Source of the DNA: Streptomyces sp. CB03234
GTDB taxonomy: Bacteria; Actinomycetota; Actinomycetes; Streptomycetales; Streptomycetaceae
Direction: 5' to 3'
Assembly (NCBI RefSeq): GCF_001905885.1
Contig: NZ_LIYH01000008.1
Span: 124,001 to 188,000 of the forward strand
DNA: 64,000 bases
The notes beneath the pieces were generated by a model. The model saw only the letters and a program-made list of their open reading frames with translations. It had not been told where the DNA came from and ran no database searches. Positions 10,296 through 18,039 of this stretch are shown in pieces (the first letter of the stretch is position 1; each line of letters begins with the position of its first letter). Both the position numbers and the translations under genes were made by a program.

Positions 10296-11773
10296 ACCGG
10301 GACTCCCTCGGGAGGCAGCATCCGTACGGGTTCCGTACCGGCGTCGTTGTGGCGCAGCGCCCAGTTCTCCAGGGCGACGCGGCACGCGTGGTCGAGGTGG
10401 CGCAGCCCGGACAGGTCGAGCTCGATGGGCCGGTCCTGCGGCAGGTTCTCCAGCTCCTCGAGGATCCTCGGCAGCCGGAGGAAGGTCGCGTTGCCGGTGA
10501 TGGTCGCGACCAGGCGGCCACCGGTGAGCTCCCGTACCTCGACGTGGAGGTGGGACGTCTCCCAGGCGGTCTTGCACACCGCGAGCAGCAGGCCCAGCAG
10601 CACACCCTCGAAGAGGTTGGTGACGAGGATCGCCACGGCGGTGACGCCGAGTATCACGGCCTCGCCGCGGTGCTCGCGCCACAGCGGGACCAGGTCCTTG
10701 ACGGGTACGAGCTTGCAGCCGGCGTGCACCAGGACGCCGGCGAGCGCGGCGAGCGGGATGACGCCGATCGCGGCGGGCAGCAGGGCGACGAACAGCAGCA
10801 GCCACAGTCCGTGCAGGACGCGCGAGAGCGAGGTGCGCGCCCCGGCCTGGACGTTCGCCGCGCTGCGGACGATGACGGCCGTCATGGGCAGGGCGCCGAG
10901 CGCGCCGCAGATGGTGTTGCCGACGCCCTGGGCCATCAGCTCCTTGTCGTAGTCGGTGCGCGGCCCGTCGTGCATGCGGTCCACCGCGGCCGCGCTGAAC
11001 AGGCTTTCGGCCGAGGCGATCAGGGTGAAGGCGAGGACGGTGCCGATCGCCGCCACCGTCGCCATGTCCCCGAACTCGCCGAGGCCGGGGGGCTGGACGG
11101 CTTCCAGCAGCCCCCGCACCTCGACCTTGGCGACCGGCAGCTCGAACAGGACGGTCACGGCGGTGGCGAGGGCCACCGCGACGAGCGGGCCGGGGACCAC
11201 CCGGGCACGGGCCGGGAGCCGTGGCCACAGGACCAGGACGGCCACGGTCCCGGCGCCGACGAGGAACGCGGTGAGCGCCGTGCCGCCGGAGAGGACGGAG
11301 CCGGCCAGTTCGGGCAGGCCGGCGAGCTTGCCGAGGCCGCCGGACGGCTGGTCGGTGTCGGCCATCGCGTACACCTGCCCCAGCACGAGGACCAGGCCTA
11401 TGCCCGCGAGCATGCCCTGGACGACGGCGACGGAGATGGCCCGGAACCAGCGGCCGAACTTCAGTGCGCCGAGGATCAGTTGAAGCAGCCCGGATATCAG
11501 GACGATGGCACCGAGCGCGGGCAGGCCGAACTCCTGGACGGCCTGGTACACGAGGACGGTCAGGCCCGCGGCGGGGCCGCTGACCTGGAGGGAGCTTCCG
11601 GGCAGGGCGCCCACGACGAGTCCGCCGACGATGCCGGTGACCAGTCCGAGTTCGGCGGGTACGCCGGAGGCGACGGCAATGCCCACGCACAGGGGCAGGG
11701 CCACGAGGAAGACGACGAGCGACGCGAGTATGTCGCGGCGCAGCACAGTGCGGTCCTTCAAGGGGGAAAGCAT
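10268..11773 (-). CDS. SulP-family anion transporter (probable bicarbonate)
   Basis: The 501-residue protein starts in the membrane core typical of SulP (SLC26) carriers: VVFLVALPLCVGIAVASGVP and the signature ALPGSSLQVSGPAAGLTVLV, with 10-12 helices. The last 100 residues (about 400-501) are a cytoplasmic domain resembling STAS, with VATITGNATFLRLPRILEEL and RPIELDLSGLRHLDHACR. SulP proteins move sulfate, bicarbonate or dicarboxylates. The carbonic anhydrase gene 83 bp upstream on the same strand makes bicarbonate the likeliest substrate, by inference. The 3' end overlaps the small secreted gene by 28 bp. Confidence 0.88.
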   Translation of the reverse strand: MLSPLKDRTVLRRDILASLVVFLVALPLCVGIAVASGVPAELGLVTGIVGGLVVGALPGSSLQVSGPAAGLTVLVYQAVQEFGLPALGAIVLISGLLQLILGALKFGRWFRAISVAVVQGMLAGIGLVLVLGQVYAMADTDQPSGGLGKLAGLPELAGSVLSGGTALTAFLVGAGTVAVLVLWPRLPARARVVPGPLVAVALATAVTVLFELPVAKVEVRGLLEAVQPPGLGEFGDMATVAAIGTVLAFTLIASAESLFSAAAVDRMHDGPRTDYDKELMAQGVGNTICGALGALPMTAVIVRSAANVQAGARTSLSRVLHGLWLLLFVALLPAAIGVIPLAALAGVLVHAGCKLVPVKDLVPLWREHRGEAVILGVTAVAILVTNLFEGVLLGLLLAVCKTAWETSHLHVEVRELTGGRLVATITGNATFLRLPRILEELENLPQDRPIELDLSGLRHLDHACRVALENWALRHNDAGTEPVRMLPPEGVPVQASSVSST

Positions 11774-11856
11774 GAGGGTGAGTTCCTAGCGGTGCGGTCC
11801 GCCGCCCCGGGGGACGGCGGACGGACGGAGGGGGACACGAGCGCGCTGTGGCCGCC

Positions 11857-12441
11857 TCACAGAGGCCTGAACTCGCCCTCCGGCTCCGGGTGGTGGGCGC
11901 TGACGACGCCGGTGTCGACCTCGTAGTACCAGGCGTGGAGCGTCAGTTCCCCGTTCGCGAGAAGCTCCCGCACGGCCGGGTAGCCGCGGAGTGTGTCCAG
12001 CTGGGCCACGGCGTGACGGCGCACGGCCTGCGCGAGGTCCTTGGTGTCCGGCGGCTCCGGTACCGAGTGGGTGAGCCAGCCGCGCACGGCGGGGAGGGCG
12101 GAAAGGTCGTCGCCCCGTACGAGGGCGCCGACGGCGCCGCAGTGGGAGTGGCCGCACACGACGATGTGGCGGACACCGAGGACGCGCAGCGCGTACTCGA
12201 CGGTGGCGGTCTCGGCACTGGGCCGGGCCTCGTCGTAACGGGGCACCACATTGCCGGCGGTGCGGAGTTCGAAGAGCTCGCCCGGGCGGGCGCCGGTGAT
12301 GAGCGACGGGATCACCCGGGAGTCGGAGCAGGTGATGAACAGCGCCTCGGGCGCTTGTCCGGCGGCGAGACGGCGGAACTCGTCCGACTGTCCGGCGACG
12401 CGGGTGGCGAACGTACGAGCGTTGTCGATGAGGGACTTCAT
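11857..12441 (-). CDS. Beta-class carbonic anhydrase
   Basis: This 194-residue cytosolic zinc enzyme interconverts CO2 and bicarbonate. The zinc ligands and catalytic dyad are visible: C38 and D40-R42 in FITCSDSRVIP, and H98 and C101 in VVCGHSHCGAV. The tail STGVV-like motif (VDTGVVSAHH) is also family-typical. Length is complete. The start follows AGGAGG. Its partner, the SulP transporter, follows on the same strand, so the two probably form a bicarbonate uptake and equilibration unit. Confidence 0.95.
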   Translation of the reverse strand: MKSLIDNARTFATRVAGQSDEFRRLAAGQAPEALFITCSDSRVIPSLITGARPGELFELRTAGNVVPRYDEARPSAETATVEYALRVLGVRHIVVCGHSHCGAVGALVRGDDLSALPAVRGWLTHSVPEPPDTKDLAQAVRRHAVAQLDTLRGYPAVRELLANGELTLHAWYYEVDTGVVSAHHPEPEGEFRPL

Positions 12442-12972
12442 GGCGGCCTGCCTCCTGCGCTCCGAGCCGTGGGGGCCGGGGGGCGCGGTGTGGTCGGGTC
12501 ATTGTCGGATGTGCGTGTGGGGGGCGTGGGTGACGAACCACGGGGTGTCCGCGGCGCTGCCGGGTACGACACCGTGGTGCGGTGCACTAACGATCATGCA
12601 CCACAGCAGCTTCGTCAACTTTGCCAGGACATTACCTTCTGATGAAAGGTCCTTTTGCGTCGGCACGCCGGGACGGCAGGCCGGATCCCAACCCCGCACG
12701 TTGCCATCACGTTTCAGCCGTGTTGACCGGCGACCGTTCGCACGTTTCTACGCATCGTGCATCTTTGAACCATTTCCGGCACGCCATAAAGCCCTGATGG
12801 AACGAGGGGATCATCGCCGCACGCTCTCCGTCGAGAATACGTTTCACGTCACCGCTTGAATAACAGACCAAACCGAAAAGCGCCGCTGAATGTGCATCAA
12901 CAGGACGGGCGCGGCAATGTGGCTGCCGCACCGCACCGAACGAACCGGAATCGAGTTGAGAGGTTTCATGCC
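12442..12972. other. 531-bp gene-free divergent region
   Basis: This stretch separates the leftward carbonic anhydrase from the rightward protease-inhibitor gene. From about 12590 to 12970 it is visibly richer in A/T than its surroundings, as expected for promoters on both sides. A TTGACG hexamer read leftward near 12617-12622 and a TTGACC read rightward at 12723-12728 are -35-like, but neither has a convincing -10. I see no ORF that looks coding on either strand. Confidence 0.5.
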
Positions 12973-13410
12973 ATGCGGACACTGGTAAGGCGCGCCATCG
13001 TTTGCGGTCTGGCCACAGCGGGGGTCCTCGGGCCCATGACCGTCACGGGGGCCGCCGCGAAGGCCGCCGCGCCCGAGCCGCGGCTCTACGCACCGACGGC
13101 CCTGGTGCTCACGGTCGCCCAGGGCGAGACCGCCGCCACCGCGGTACCCACCCGGGCGGTGACGCTCACCTGTACTCCGACCGCCGGTGGGACACACCCG
13201 GCACCGCAGCGGGCATGCGCCGAACTGCGGTCGGTCGAGGGAAGTTTCGACAAGCTGGGCGGTGAGGGAACCCGCCCCTGCATCAAAATCTACGACCCGG
13301 TCGTCGTCACCGCACAGGGCACCTGGGAAGGCCGGCGCGTGAACTTCGAGCGAATGTACGCGAATTCCTGCGTCATGCAGTCGGAGGGTTCGAGCGTCTT
13401 CTCCTTCTGA
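12973..13410 (+). CDS. SSI-like serine protease inhibitor with Lys at P1
   Basis: The 145-residue precursor has a signal peptide (about 1-33, ending AAAKAAA) and a mature domain of the Streptomyces subtilisin inhibitor family. The start LYAPTALVLTVAQGE, four Cys (67, 82, 103, 133; two disulfides in the family) and the end SSVFSF are diagnostic. In SSI the reactive site is C-P-Met-Val-Tyr-Asp-Pro; here it reads CIKIYDPV, so P1 is Lys105. Lys at P1 usually gives strong trypsin inhibition in addition to subtilisin inhibition. The protein should be secreted, dimeric and aimed at the organism's own extracellular proteases. A GAGAGG ribosome site precedes ATG 12973. A perfect hairpin terminator follows the gene. 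Confidence 0.94.
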   Translation: MRTLVRRAIVCGLATAGVLGPMTVTGAAAKAAAPEPRLYAPTALVLTVAQGETAATAVPTRAVTLTCTPTAGGTHPAPQRACAELRSVEGSFDKLGGEGTRPCIKIYDPVVVTAQGTWEGRRVNFERMYANSCVMQSEGSSVFSF

Positions 13411-13442
13411 GCCCGGACACCGCCCTCCTCCGCGCCCTCCCC

Positions 13443-13476
13443 GGCCCGCACGGCCGCACGACCGGCCGTGCGGGCC
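13443..13476 (+). terminator. Terminator hairpin after the SSI-like gene
   Basis: Perfect 13-bp arms GGCCCGCACGGCC (13443-13455) and GGCCGTGCGGGCC (13464-13476) enclose an 8-nt loop, 32 bp after the inhibitor stop codon. There is no T-run. It is the typical strong GC hairpin terminator of Streptomyces. Confidence 0.75.
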
Positions 13477-13568
13477 TCGCCGTGCCACCTTCGCCACACG
13501 GTGCCGCTTGTATACGAAGTCCGGCCATGAACACGGCCAACGGCGCGCGGGACACCGGACATGCGCAA

Positions 13569-13590
13569 CCCCGCTCCTACGGGAGCGGGG
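13569..13590 (-). terminator. Terminator hairpin after the PRC/DUF2382 gene
   Basis: Perfect 9-bp arms CCCCGCTCC and GGAGCGGGG enclose a 4-nt loop, 15 bp beyond the stop codon of the leftward gene. Read on the + strand the loop is a C(TACG)G tetraloop, one of the most stable RNA loops. In the leftward transcript it is CGTA. It sits between two convergent genes and could serve either. Confidence 0.7.
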
Positions 13591-13605
13591 CGGGTCCGCC
13601 GGGGG

Positions 13606-14394
13606 TCAGCGGTCGGTTCCGGTCTCCTTGTCGGGCAGATCGGCCTCGATCCGTTCCTTGCGGACCTGGCCTCGTACGGTCTCCTGATCGGTGACCTCCT
13701 CGGTCTCCAGACGTACGCGCTCCACGGGAGTGACCCGGGTCTCGACCACCGGCTCCTCGGCGTGCAGCGTCACCTCGTGTTCGGCCTCGGAGATCTCCGG
13801 ACCGGACAGGGCGGCGTCGCGGTTGGCCTCGGTGACCGGCTCACGCTCGAGGGTGACTTCCTCGTGTCGCAGCGGGATGGTCTGCTGGACCTCTTCCGTG
13901 ACGACGTACTTGCGGAGCCGGGCCTTGCCGGCCTCACGCTGCTCCACTCCGACGTGCATCTGCTCCTCGGAACGGGTCATCGCGTCGTCACCGGTGCGGC
14001 CTCCGGCGGGCCGGCGAGCCCGGCCTGCGTCGCCGTCGCCACCGCCGGGCCGGCCTGCCTGGCCCCGGGCGGCGTCCCAGCGGATGCCGTAGTAGTCGTA
14101 GAGGCGCCGCTCCTCGGCGGCCGACAGATGGCCACCCGCGTCGACATCGACGTTCGGGGCTTCCTTGACCTTGCCCTTGGGGTACGGGACCTCCAGGTGG
14201 TCCTCGACGACGGTCGCCTCGTGGATCGGGACGAAGGATTCGCCGCCACCGAAGTATCCGGTCTTGACGCTGACCCAGTCGGGCCGACCCGTCACATCGT
14301 CAACGAACACATGCTTGGCTTCGCCGATCTTGTCGCCGGCCGTGTCGTACACCGGGTGGTCGAGCACGGCCGGGATCTGTGCCTGGGTGATCAT
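13606..14394 (-). CDS. PRC-barrel / DUF2382 (YsnF-AvaK) stress protein
   Basis: This 262-residue protein starts at ATG 14394 behind AGGAGG. Residues 1-110 form a PRC-barrel domain (HPVYDTAGDKIGEAKHVFVD and DWVSVKTGYFGGGESFVPIH). A Gly/Arg-rich linker follows. From about 145 there is a DUF2382 domain of the YsnF/AvaK type, with KYVVTEEVQQTIPLRHEEV and repeated charged beta-strands. This fusion is frequent in actinobacteria and in some organisms is induced by general or oxidative stress; the biochemical role is unknown. It is cytosolic, and ends before its own hairpin terminator. Confidence 0.9.
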   Translation of the reverse strand: MITQAQIPAVLDHPVYDTAGDKIGEAKHVFVDDVTGRPDWVSVKTGYFGGGESFVPIHEATVVEDHLEVPYPKGKVKEAPNVDVDAGGHLSAAEERRLYDYYGIRWDAARGQAGRPGGGDGDAGRARRPAGGRTGDDAMTRSEEQMHVGVEQREAGKARLRKYVVTEEVQQTIPLRHEEVTLEREPVTEANRDAALSGPEISEAEHEVTLHAEEPVVETRVTPVERVRLETEEVTDQETVRGQVRKERIEADLPDKETGTDR

Positions 14395-14547
14395 GCATCC
14401 TCCTTCGGGTTCTCTTCGTTGCTTTCGAGGTCTCCCAGTGCGGGTGACCACCGCCTCCAGGGCGAAAACCACTCCGAACGCTATAAACAGGGCATAACTC
14501 AAATGGAGGGGGCGATGTGCTGACAGGCCGTGCCATCCGGGAGAGCC

Positions 14548-15450
14548 GTGGATCTGGAGAGCGTCACCGATGAGCTGTACGGGCTGCGCCCCGACCGTTT
14601 CACCGCGGCCCGGAACGCGCGCGCCGCCGAGGCCCGCAAGGCCGGCGACCGGGCGCTCGCCGATGCCGTCCGGGCGCTGCGCCGGCCGACGCTGGCGGCG
14701 TGGGCGAGCAATCTGCTCGTACGGGAGCAGCCGGAGGAGGCCCGGGCGCTGGCCGCGCTCGGCGAGGGTCTGCGCCGCGCGCACCAGGAACTGGACGGTG
14801 AGCGGCTCCGTGCGCTCAGCCGGCAGCAGCACGTCCTGGTGACCGCCCTCGCCCGGCAGGCACGGCAACTGGCGGCGGACGCCGGTCAGCCGGTCGGCGA
14901 GGACGTCCAGTACGAGGTGGAGGCGACCTTGCACGCCGTCCTGGCGGACCCCGCGGCGGCCGAGGAGTGGGCGGCGGGGCGGCTGGTGAAGCCGCTGAGC
15001 GCGCCGGTGGGCTTCACCGCGGCGCTCACGGACGTCCCGGCCCCGGCGGGCTGGCGGGACGCGGAGCGGCGTACGGACCGGCGAGCGGCGGAGGAGCCGC
15101 GTAAGGAGGAGGAGCGGCGCAGCGAGGAGCAGCGGCGGGAGCGGGAACGGCGGGCTCGCGAGCTGCGGGAGGAGCTGCGGCGCGCCGAGGAGGAGGCCCG
15201 CGCACGGGAGGAGGAGCGCGACCGGGCCGAGGCCGACGAGGAACGTGCCGAGGAGGAGTTCCGGGAGGCGGGACGGCGAGTGGAGGCCCTGGCCGAGGAG
15301 TTGACGGAGGCCGAGCGGCTCCGGCGGACGGCGGACGACGCCGTACGCGCCGCGCGCCGGCGGCTCCAGGAGGCCGAACGGGGCGCGCGGGAGGCCCGCC
15401 ACCGTGCCCGGGACGCGGCCACCCGTGCGGAGCGGGCCGCCGGACGGTGA
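14548..15450 (+). CDS. Coiled-coil hypothetical protein
   Basis: About 300 residues. The N-terminal 160 residues form a conserved helical region (VTDELYGLRPDRFTAARN and RRPTLAAWASNLLVREQPEE) seen in a Streptomyces-wide family without known function. The C-terminal 140 residues are a nearly pure Glu/Arg coiled coil (heptads such as EERRSEEQRRERERRARELR). I chose GTG 14548, preceded by CGGGAGAG; GTG 14530 is an alternative. No signal peptide or membrane segment. It stands alone on its strand between leftward genes. Confidence 0.75.
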   Translation: MDLESVTDELYGLRPDRFTAARNARAAEARKAGDRALADAVRALRRPTLAAWASNLLVREQPEEARALAALGEGLRRAHQELDGERLRALSRQQHVLVTALARQARQLAADAGQPVGEDVQYEVEATLHAVLADPAAAEEWAAGRLVKPLSAPVGFTAALTDVPAPAGWRDAERRTDRRAAEEPRKEEERRSEEQRRERERRARELREELRRAEEEARAREEERDRAEADEERAEEEFREAGRRVEALAEELTEAERLRRTADDAVRAARRRLQEAERGAREARHRARDAATRAERAAGR

Positions 15451-15530
15451 GGAGCCCGGCTCGTCCCCGCTGGTGGCCCGCTCCAGGAGTAGTCGAGCGG
15501 GGACACCGTACGGTTTCGGTTTGTTCGGTT

Positions 15531-17213
15531 TCAGGAGGTGGAGCGGAGACCGTGGCCCGCCAGGGCGGTCTGCGCGCGGGCGAGCGCCCGGCGGAGGGGG
15601 CGGGAGCTGCGGAGGGCCGCGCGAGCGGCGTTCGCGCCGGGCGCGCCGTGTACGCCGCCTCCCGGATGGGCGCCCGCGGAGGCGAGGTAGAGCCCCTCCA
15701 CCGGGGTCTCGGGGCGGCCCGTACCGGGTACGGGGCGGAAGACCAGTTGCTGGTGGATCGCCGTGGTGCCCCCGTTGATGGCGCCTCCGTGCAGGTTGGC
15801 GTTCATCGCCTCCAGGGTCGGCGGGGCGAGGATCCGGCGCGCGCGGACGAGGGAGCGGAACCCGGGCGCGAAACGTTCGACCTGGGCCTCGACGCGGTCC
15901 GCGAAGGCCTCCTGCTCGCGGGGATCCCAGGTGCCGGTGATGCCGGCGTCACCCGCGTCGTGCCGGACGCGGTGCGGTACGTGGGTGTAGGCCCAGGCCG
16001 ACTCGGTGCCCGCCGGGGAGCGGGTCGGGTCGGCGGTGGTCATCTGCCCGAACAGCAGGAACGGCCGGTCGGGCACCTCGCGCATGGCGAGCTGGGCCGA
16101 GAACCGGGTGAGCTCGTCCATGCCGTCGGCCAGGTGCACGGTGCCGGCGGTGGCCGCCGCCTCCCCGGCCGTCCAGGGGACGGGGCCCGACAGCGCCCAG
16201 TCCACCTTGAAGGTGGCCCAGTCCCACTGGAAGCGGTGCAGGTCGTCGAGCAGGCGGGAGGGCAGGTACTGGGGGGCGACGAGGCCCCCGTACAGCGCGG
16301 GTGCCGCCACGTCGGCGAGGACGGCCCGGTTCACCGGCACCGTCTCGCCCGCGGCCGTACGGACCGCCACCGCGCGCCCTGCGCGGACGGTCACCTCCAC
16401 CACCCGCTCGCCGCACCGCACCACGCCGCCGCGCCGCTGGAGGCGGCGTACCAGGGCGGCGCTGAGTGCCCCCGCCCCGCCGACGGGTGCGGGGAAGCCG
16501 TACGTCTGGCCGAGCATGGACATCAGCCAGCCGAAGCCCCCGCTGCCCGCCGCCTCGGGGGCGAGGTCAGCGTGCAGGGCGTTACCGGCCAGCAGCAGCC
16601 GGCCTCCCTCGCCGTGGAACTCCTCCTCCGTCAGGCGCCGTACGGGCAGCAGCATCATCCGGGCCAGCCGCAGCCCGCCGGCGGCACGCAGCCGGGCGGC
16701 CAGCCTGGCGGATGCCCGGACGGGCGGGAAGGGCGTGAAGAGCGCGCCCAGGAGGTCCTCGCCGATCCGGTCCCACACCTCGCACAGGTGCTCCCAGGCG
16801 AGGGCGTCGCCGGGGGCGAACCGCTCCAGTCCGGCCTCCGTCGCCGTGCGGTCGCGCTCCAGCACCGCGCACCGCCCGTCGGTGAGGGGGTGCGCCAGGA
16901 CGCGCGGCGCGTGGCTCCAGTGGAGGCCCTCCTCGTGGAGGGCGAGGCGAGACAGTACCGGGGAGGCGGCGGCCAGTGGGTAGAAGGCGCTGAACACGTC
17001 ACTGACGTAGTCGGGGTGGACGCCCCGGTCGCTGCGGACGGCGCCGCCGGGCTCGTCCTCGGCTTCGAGGACCTCGACCGACCAGCCCGCGTCGGCGAGG
17101 ACGTTGGCCGCCACCAGCCCGTTGGGGCCGGCGCCGATGACCAGCGCGTCCGGCACGGTGTCGGGTGCCGCGTCCGGCACGACGGGGCCGGGCGTCGCGG
17201 GCTCCGCTGTCAC
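15531..17213 (-). CDS. FAD-dependent oxidoreductase, phytoene-desaturase-like
   Basis: The 560-residue protein has an N-terminal dinucleotide-binding motif, ALVIGAGPNGLVAANVLADAG, followed by EVLEAEDEPGGAVRSD, the carotenoid-desaturase and retinol-saturase type of FAD amine oxidase fold. The C-terminal FAD signature is VEGLYLASAGAHPGGGVHGA. The actinobacterial clade is of unknown substrate and need not make carotenoids; no crt genes are nearby. GTG 17213 follows AGGGAGG and overlaps the stop of the SRPBCC gene by 4 bp, so the two are translationally coupled. Soluble cytosolic enzyme. Confidence 0.85.
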   Translation of the reverse strand: MTAEPATPGPVVPDAAPDTVPDALVIGAGPNGLVAANVLADAGWSVEVLEAEDEPGGAVRSDRGVHPDYVSDVFSAFYPLAAASPVLSRLALHEEGLHWSHAPRVLAHPLTDGRCAVLERDRTATEAGLERFAPGDALAWEHLCEVWDRIGEDLLGALFTPFPPVRASARLAARLRAAGGLRLARMMLLPVRRLTEEEFHGEGGRLLLAGNALHADLAPEAAGSGGFGWLMSMLGQTYGFPAPVGGAGALSAALVRRLQRRGGVVRCGERVVEVTVRAGRAVAVRTAAGETVPVNRAVLADVAAPALYGGLVAPQYLPSRLLDDLHRFQWDWATFKVDWALSGPVPWTAGEAAATAGTVHLADGMDELTRFSAQLAMREVPDRPFLLFGQMTTADPTRSPAGTESAWAYTHVPHRVRHDAGDAGITGTWDPREQEAFADRVEAQVERFAPGFRSLVRARRILAPPTLEAMNANLHGGAINGGTTAIHQQLVFRPVPGTGRPETPVEGLYLASAGAHPGGGVHGAPGANAARAALRSSRPLRRALARAQTALAGHGLRSTS

Positions 17214-17647
17214 GGGGCCTCCCTTTCGACCAGGTCGGCGAGGCGGGGCAGCATGGCGCGGTGGCGCAGTTGCAGCAGGGCGTCGACCGCCGCGTTGTGC
17301 AGGAGGCCGCCGGGCCCGCGCAGCGGGTGCTCGTCGACGATGACGAGCGTCTCGTCGCCCCAGGGGCGTACCTCCATGGCGATCCTGGCCGTGCCCAGGG
17401 CGCCCATCTTGGCTTCGAGCTCCAGGCACCTGGGGGGCTCATGGAGCCGTACGACGGTCTCGCCCTCGGCCGTGTACGGGCCCAGGCGCACGGTGTACTC
17501 GATGGTGGAGCCGGTCTTCGGCCAGTCCCCGTCCTTCTGCCGGGACGATGACGTCCCCACCACCCAGTCGCTGTAGCGCGACCCGTCCCCCAGTACGGCC
17601 CATACCGCTTCGGGGGGCCTCTTGATCAGCTGATGCCGTACGGCCAT
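17210..17647 (-). CDS. SRPBCC / polyketide-cyclase-like protein
   Basis: The 145-residue protein has the START-like beta-grasp pattern: an initial strand and helix (HQLIKRPPEAVWAVLGDGSRYSDWVVGTS) followed by six strands and a long C-terminal helix. It fits the SRPBCC superfamily (PYR/PYL, cyclase, AHA1-like), whose members bind hydrophobic ligands. ATG 17647 follows GGAGG. Its stop overlaps the GTG start of the FAD oxidoreductase. The pair is likely to act on the same ligand, which is inferred from coupling alone. Confidence 0.82.
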   Translation of the reverse strand: MAVRHQLIKRPPEAVWAVLGDGSRYSDWVVGTSSSRQKDGDWPKTGSTIEYTVRLGPYTAEGETVVRLHEPPRCLELEAKMGALGTARIAMEVRPWGDETLVIVDEHPLRGPGGLLHNAAVDALLQLRHRAMLPRLADLVEREAP

Positions 17648-18039
17648 GGACGCCTCCGGTGTCCGTCGGTCGGGAACGAACGCACGGCGGGTACCCGCAT
17701 CCGGCCGATGCGAACGGAGGGCGCGGAGGGTGTGGAGGGTGTGGAGGAGTGGGTGGTGCGGCAGGGGCGGACGACGGAGCCCCGGCTGGACGGGGGAATC
17801 CAGCCGGGGCCGTTCGCCGTGGTCACGAAGGGCGGTCGCCTCGCGGCGGGGGGAGCCGGGGACACGGTCCCCTTCGCGCCACACATGGATGAACGGTCAA
17901 CCATCGAAGGGTGTTCCTCGGGTCCGCCGTTCTCTCATGTGACTCGCCTCACCCTTGCTGACCTGGTGCGCAACCCGCGCTCGACGATGCCGCCCTTCTT
18001 TGATGTTTCCGGCGGGATCTTCGGGGAATTCGCCGGTTT
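17648..18039. other. 392-bp divergent region without genes
   Basis: The region separates the leftward SRPBCC gene from the rightward LLM oxidoreductase gene. It contains two copies of GGAGGGTGT near 17725-17745 and the strong hairpin described at 17779-17810. From about 17880 the base composition is more mixed, as expected of a promoter. No convincing coding frame is present on either strand. Confidence 0.5.
17779..17810. other. Strong hairpin in a divergent intergenic region
   Basis: Perfect 12-bp arms GCCCCGGCTGGA (17779-17790) and TCCAGCCGGGGC (17799-17810) flank an 8-nt spacer. The hairpin is 132 bp upstream of the leftward SRPBCC start and 230 bp upstream of the rightward oxidoreductase start, so it cannot terminate either gene's mRNA downstream. 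It may be an attenuator in a long leader, an operator, or the terminator of an unseen small RNA. Confidence 0.5.

Noticed and set aside
15531..17647. FAD enzyme considered as a carotenoid biosynthesis cluster
   Set aside because: No phytoene synthase, cyclase or prenyltransferase gene is present. The fold alone does not imply carotenoids.
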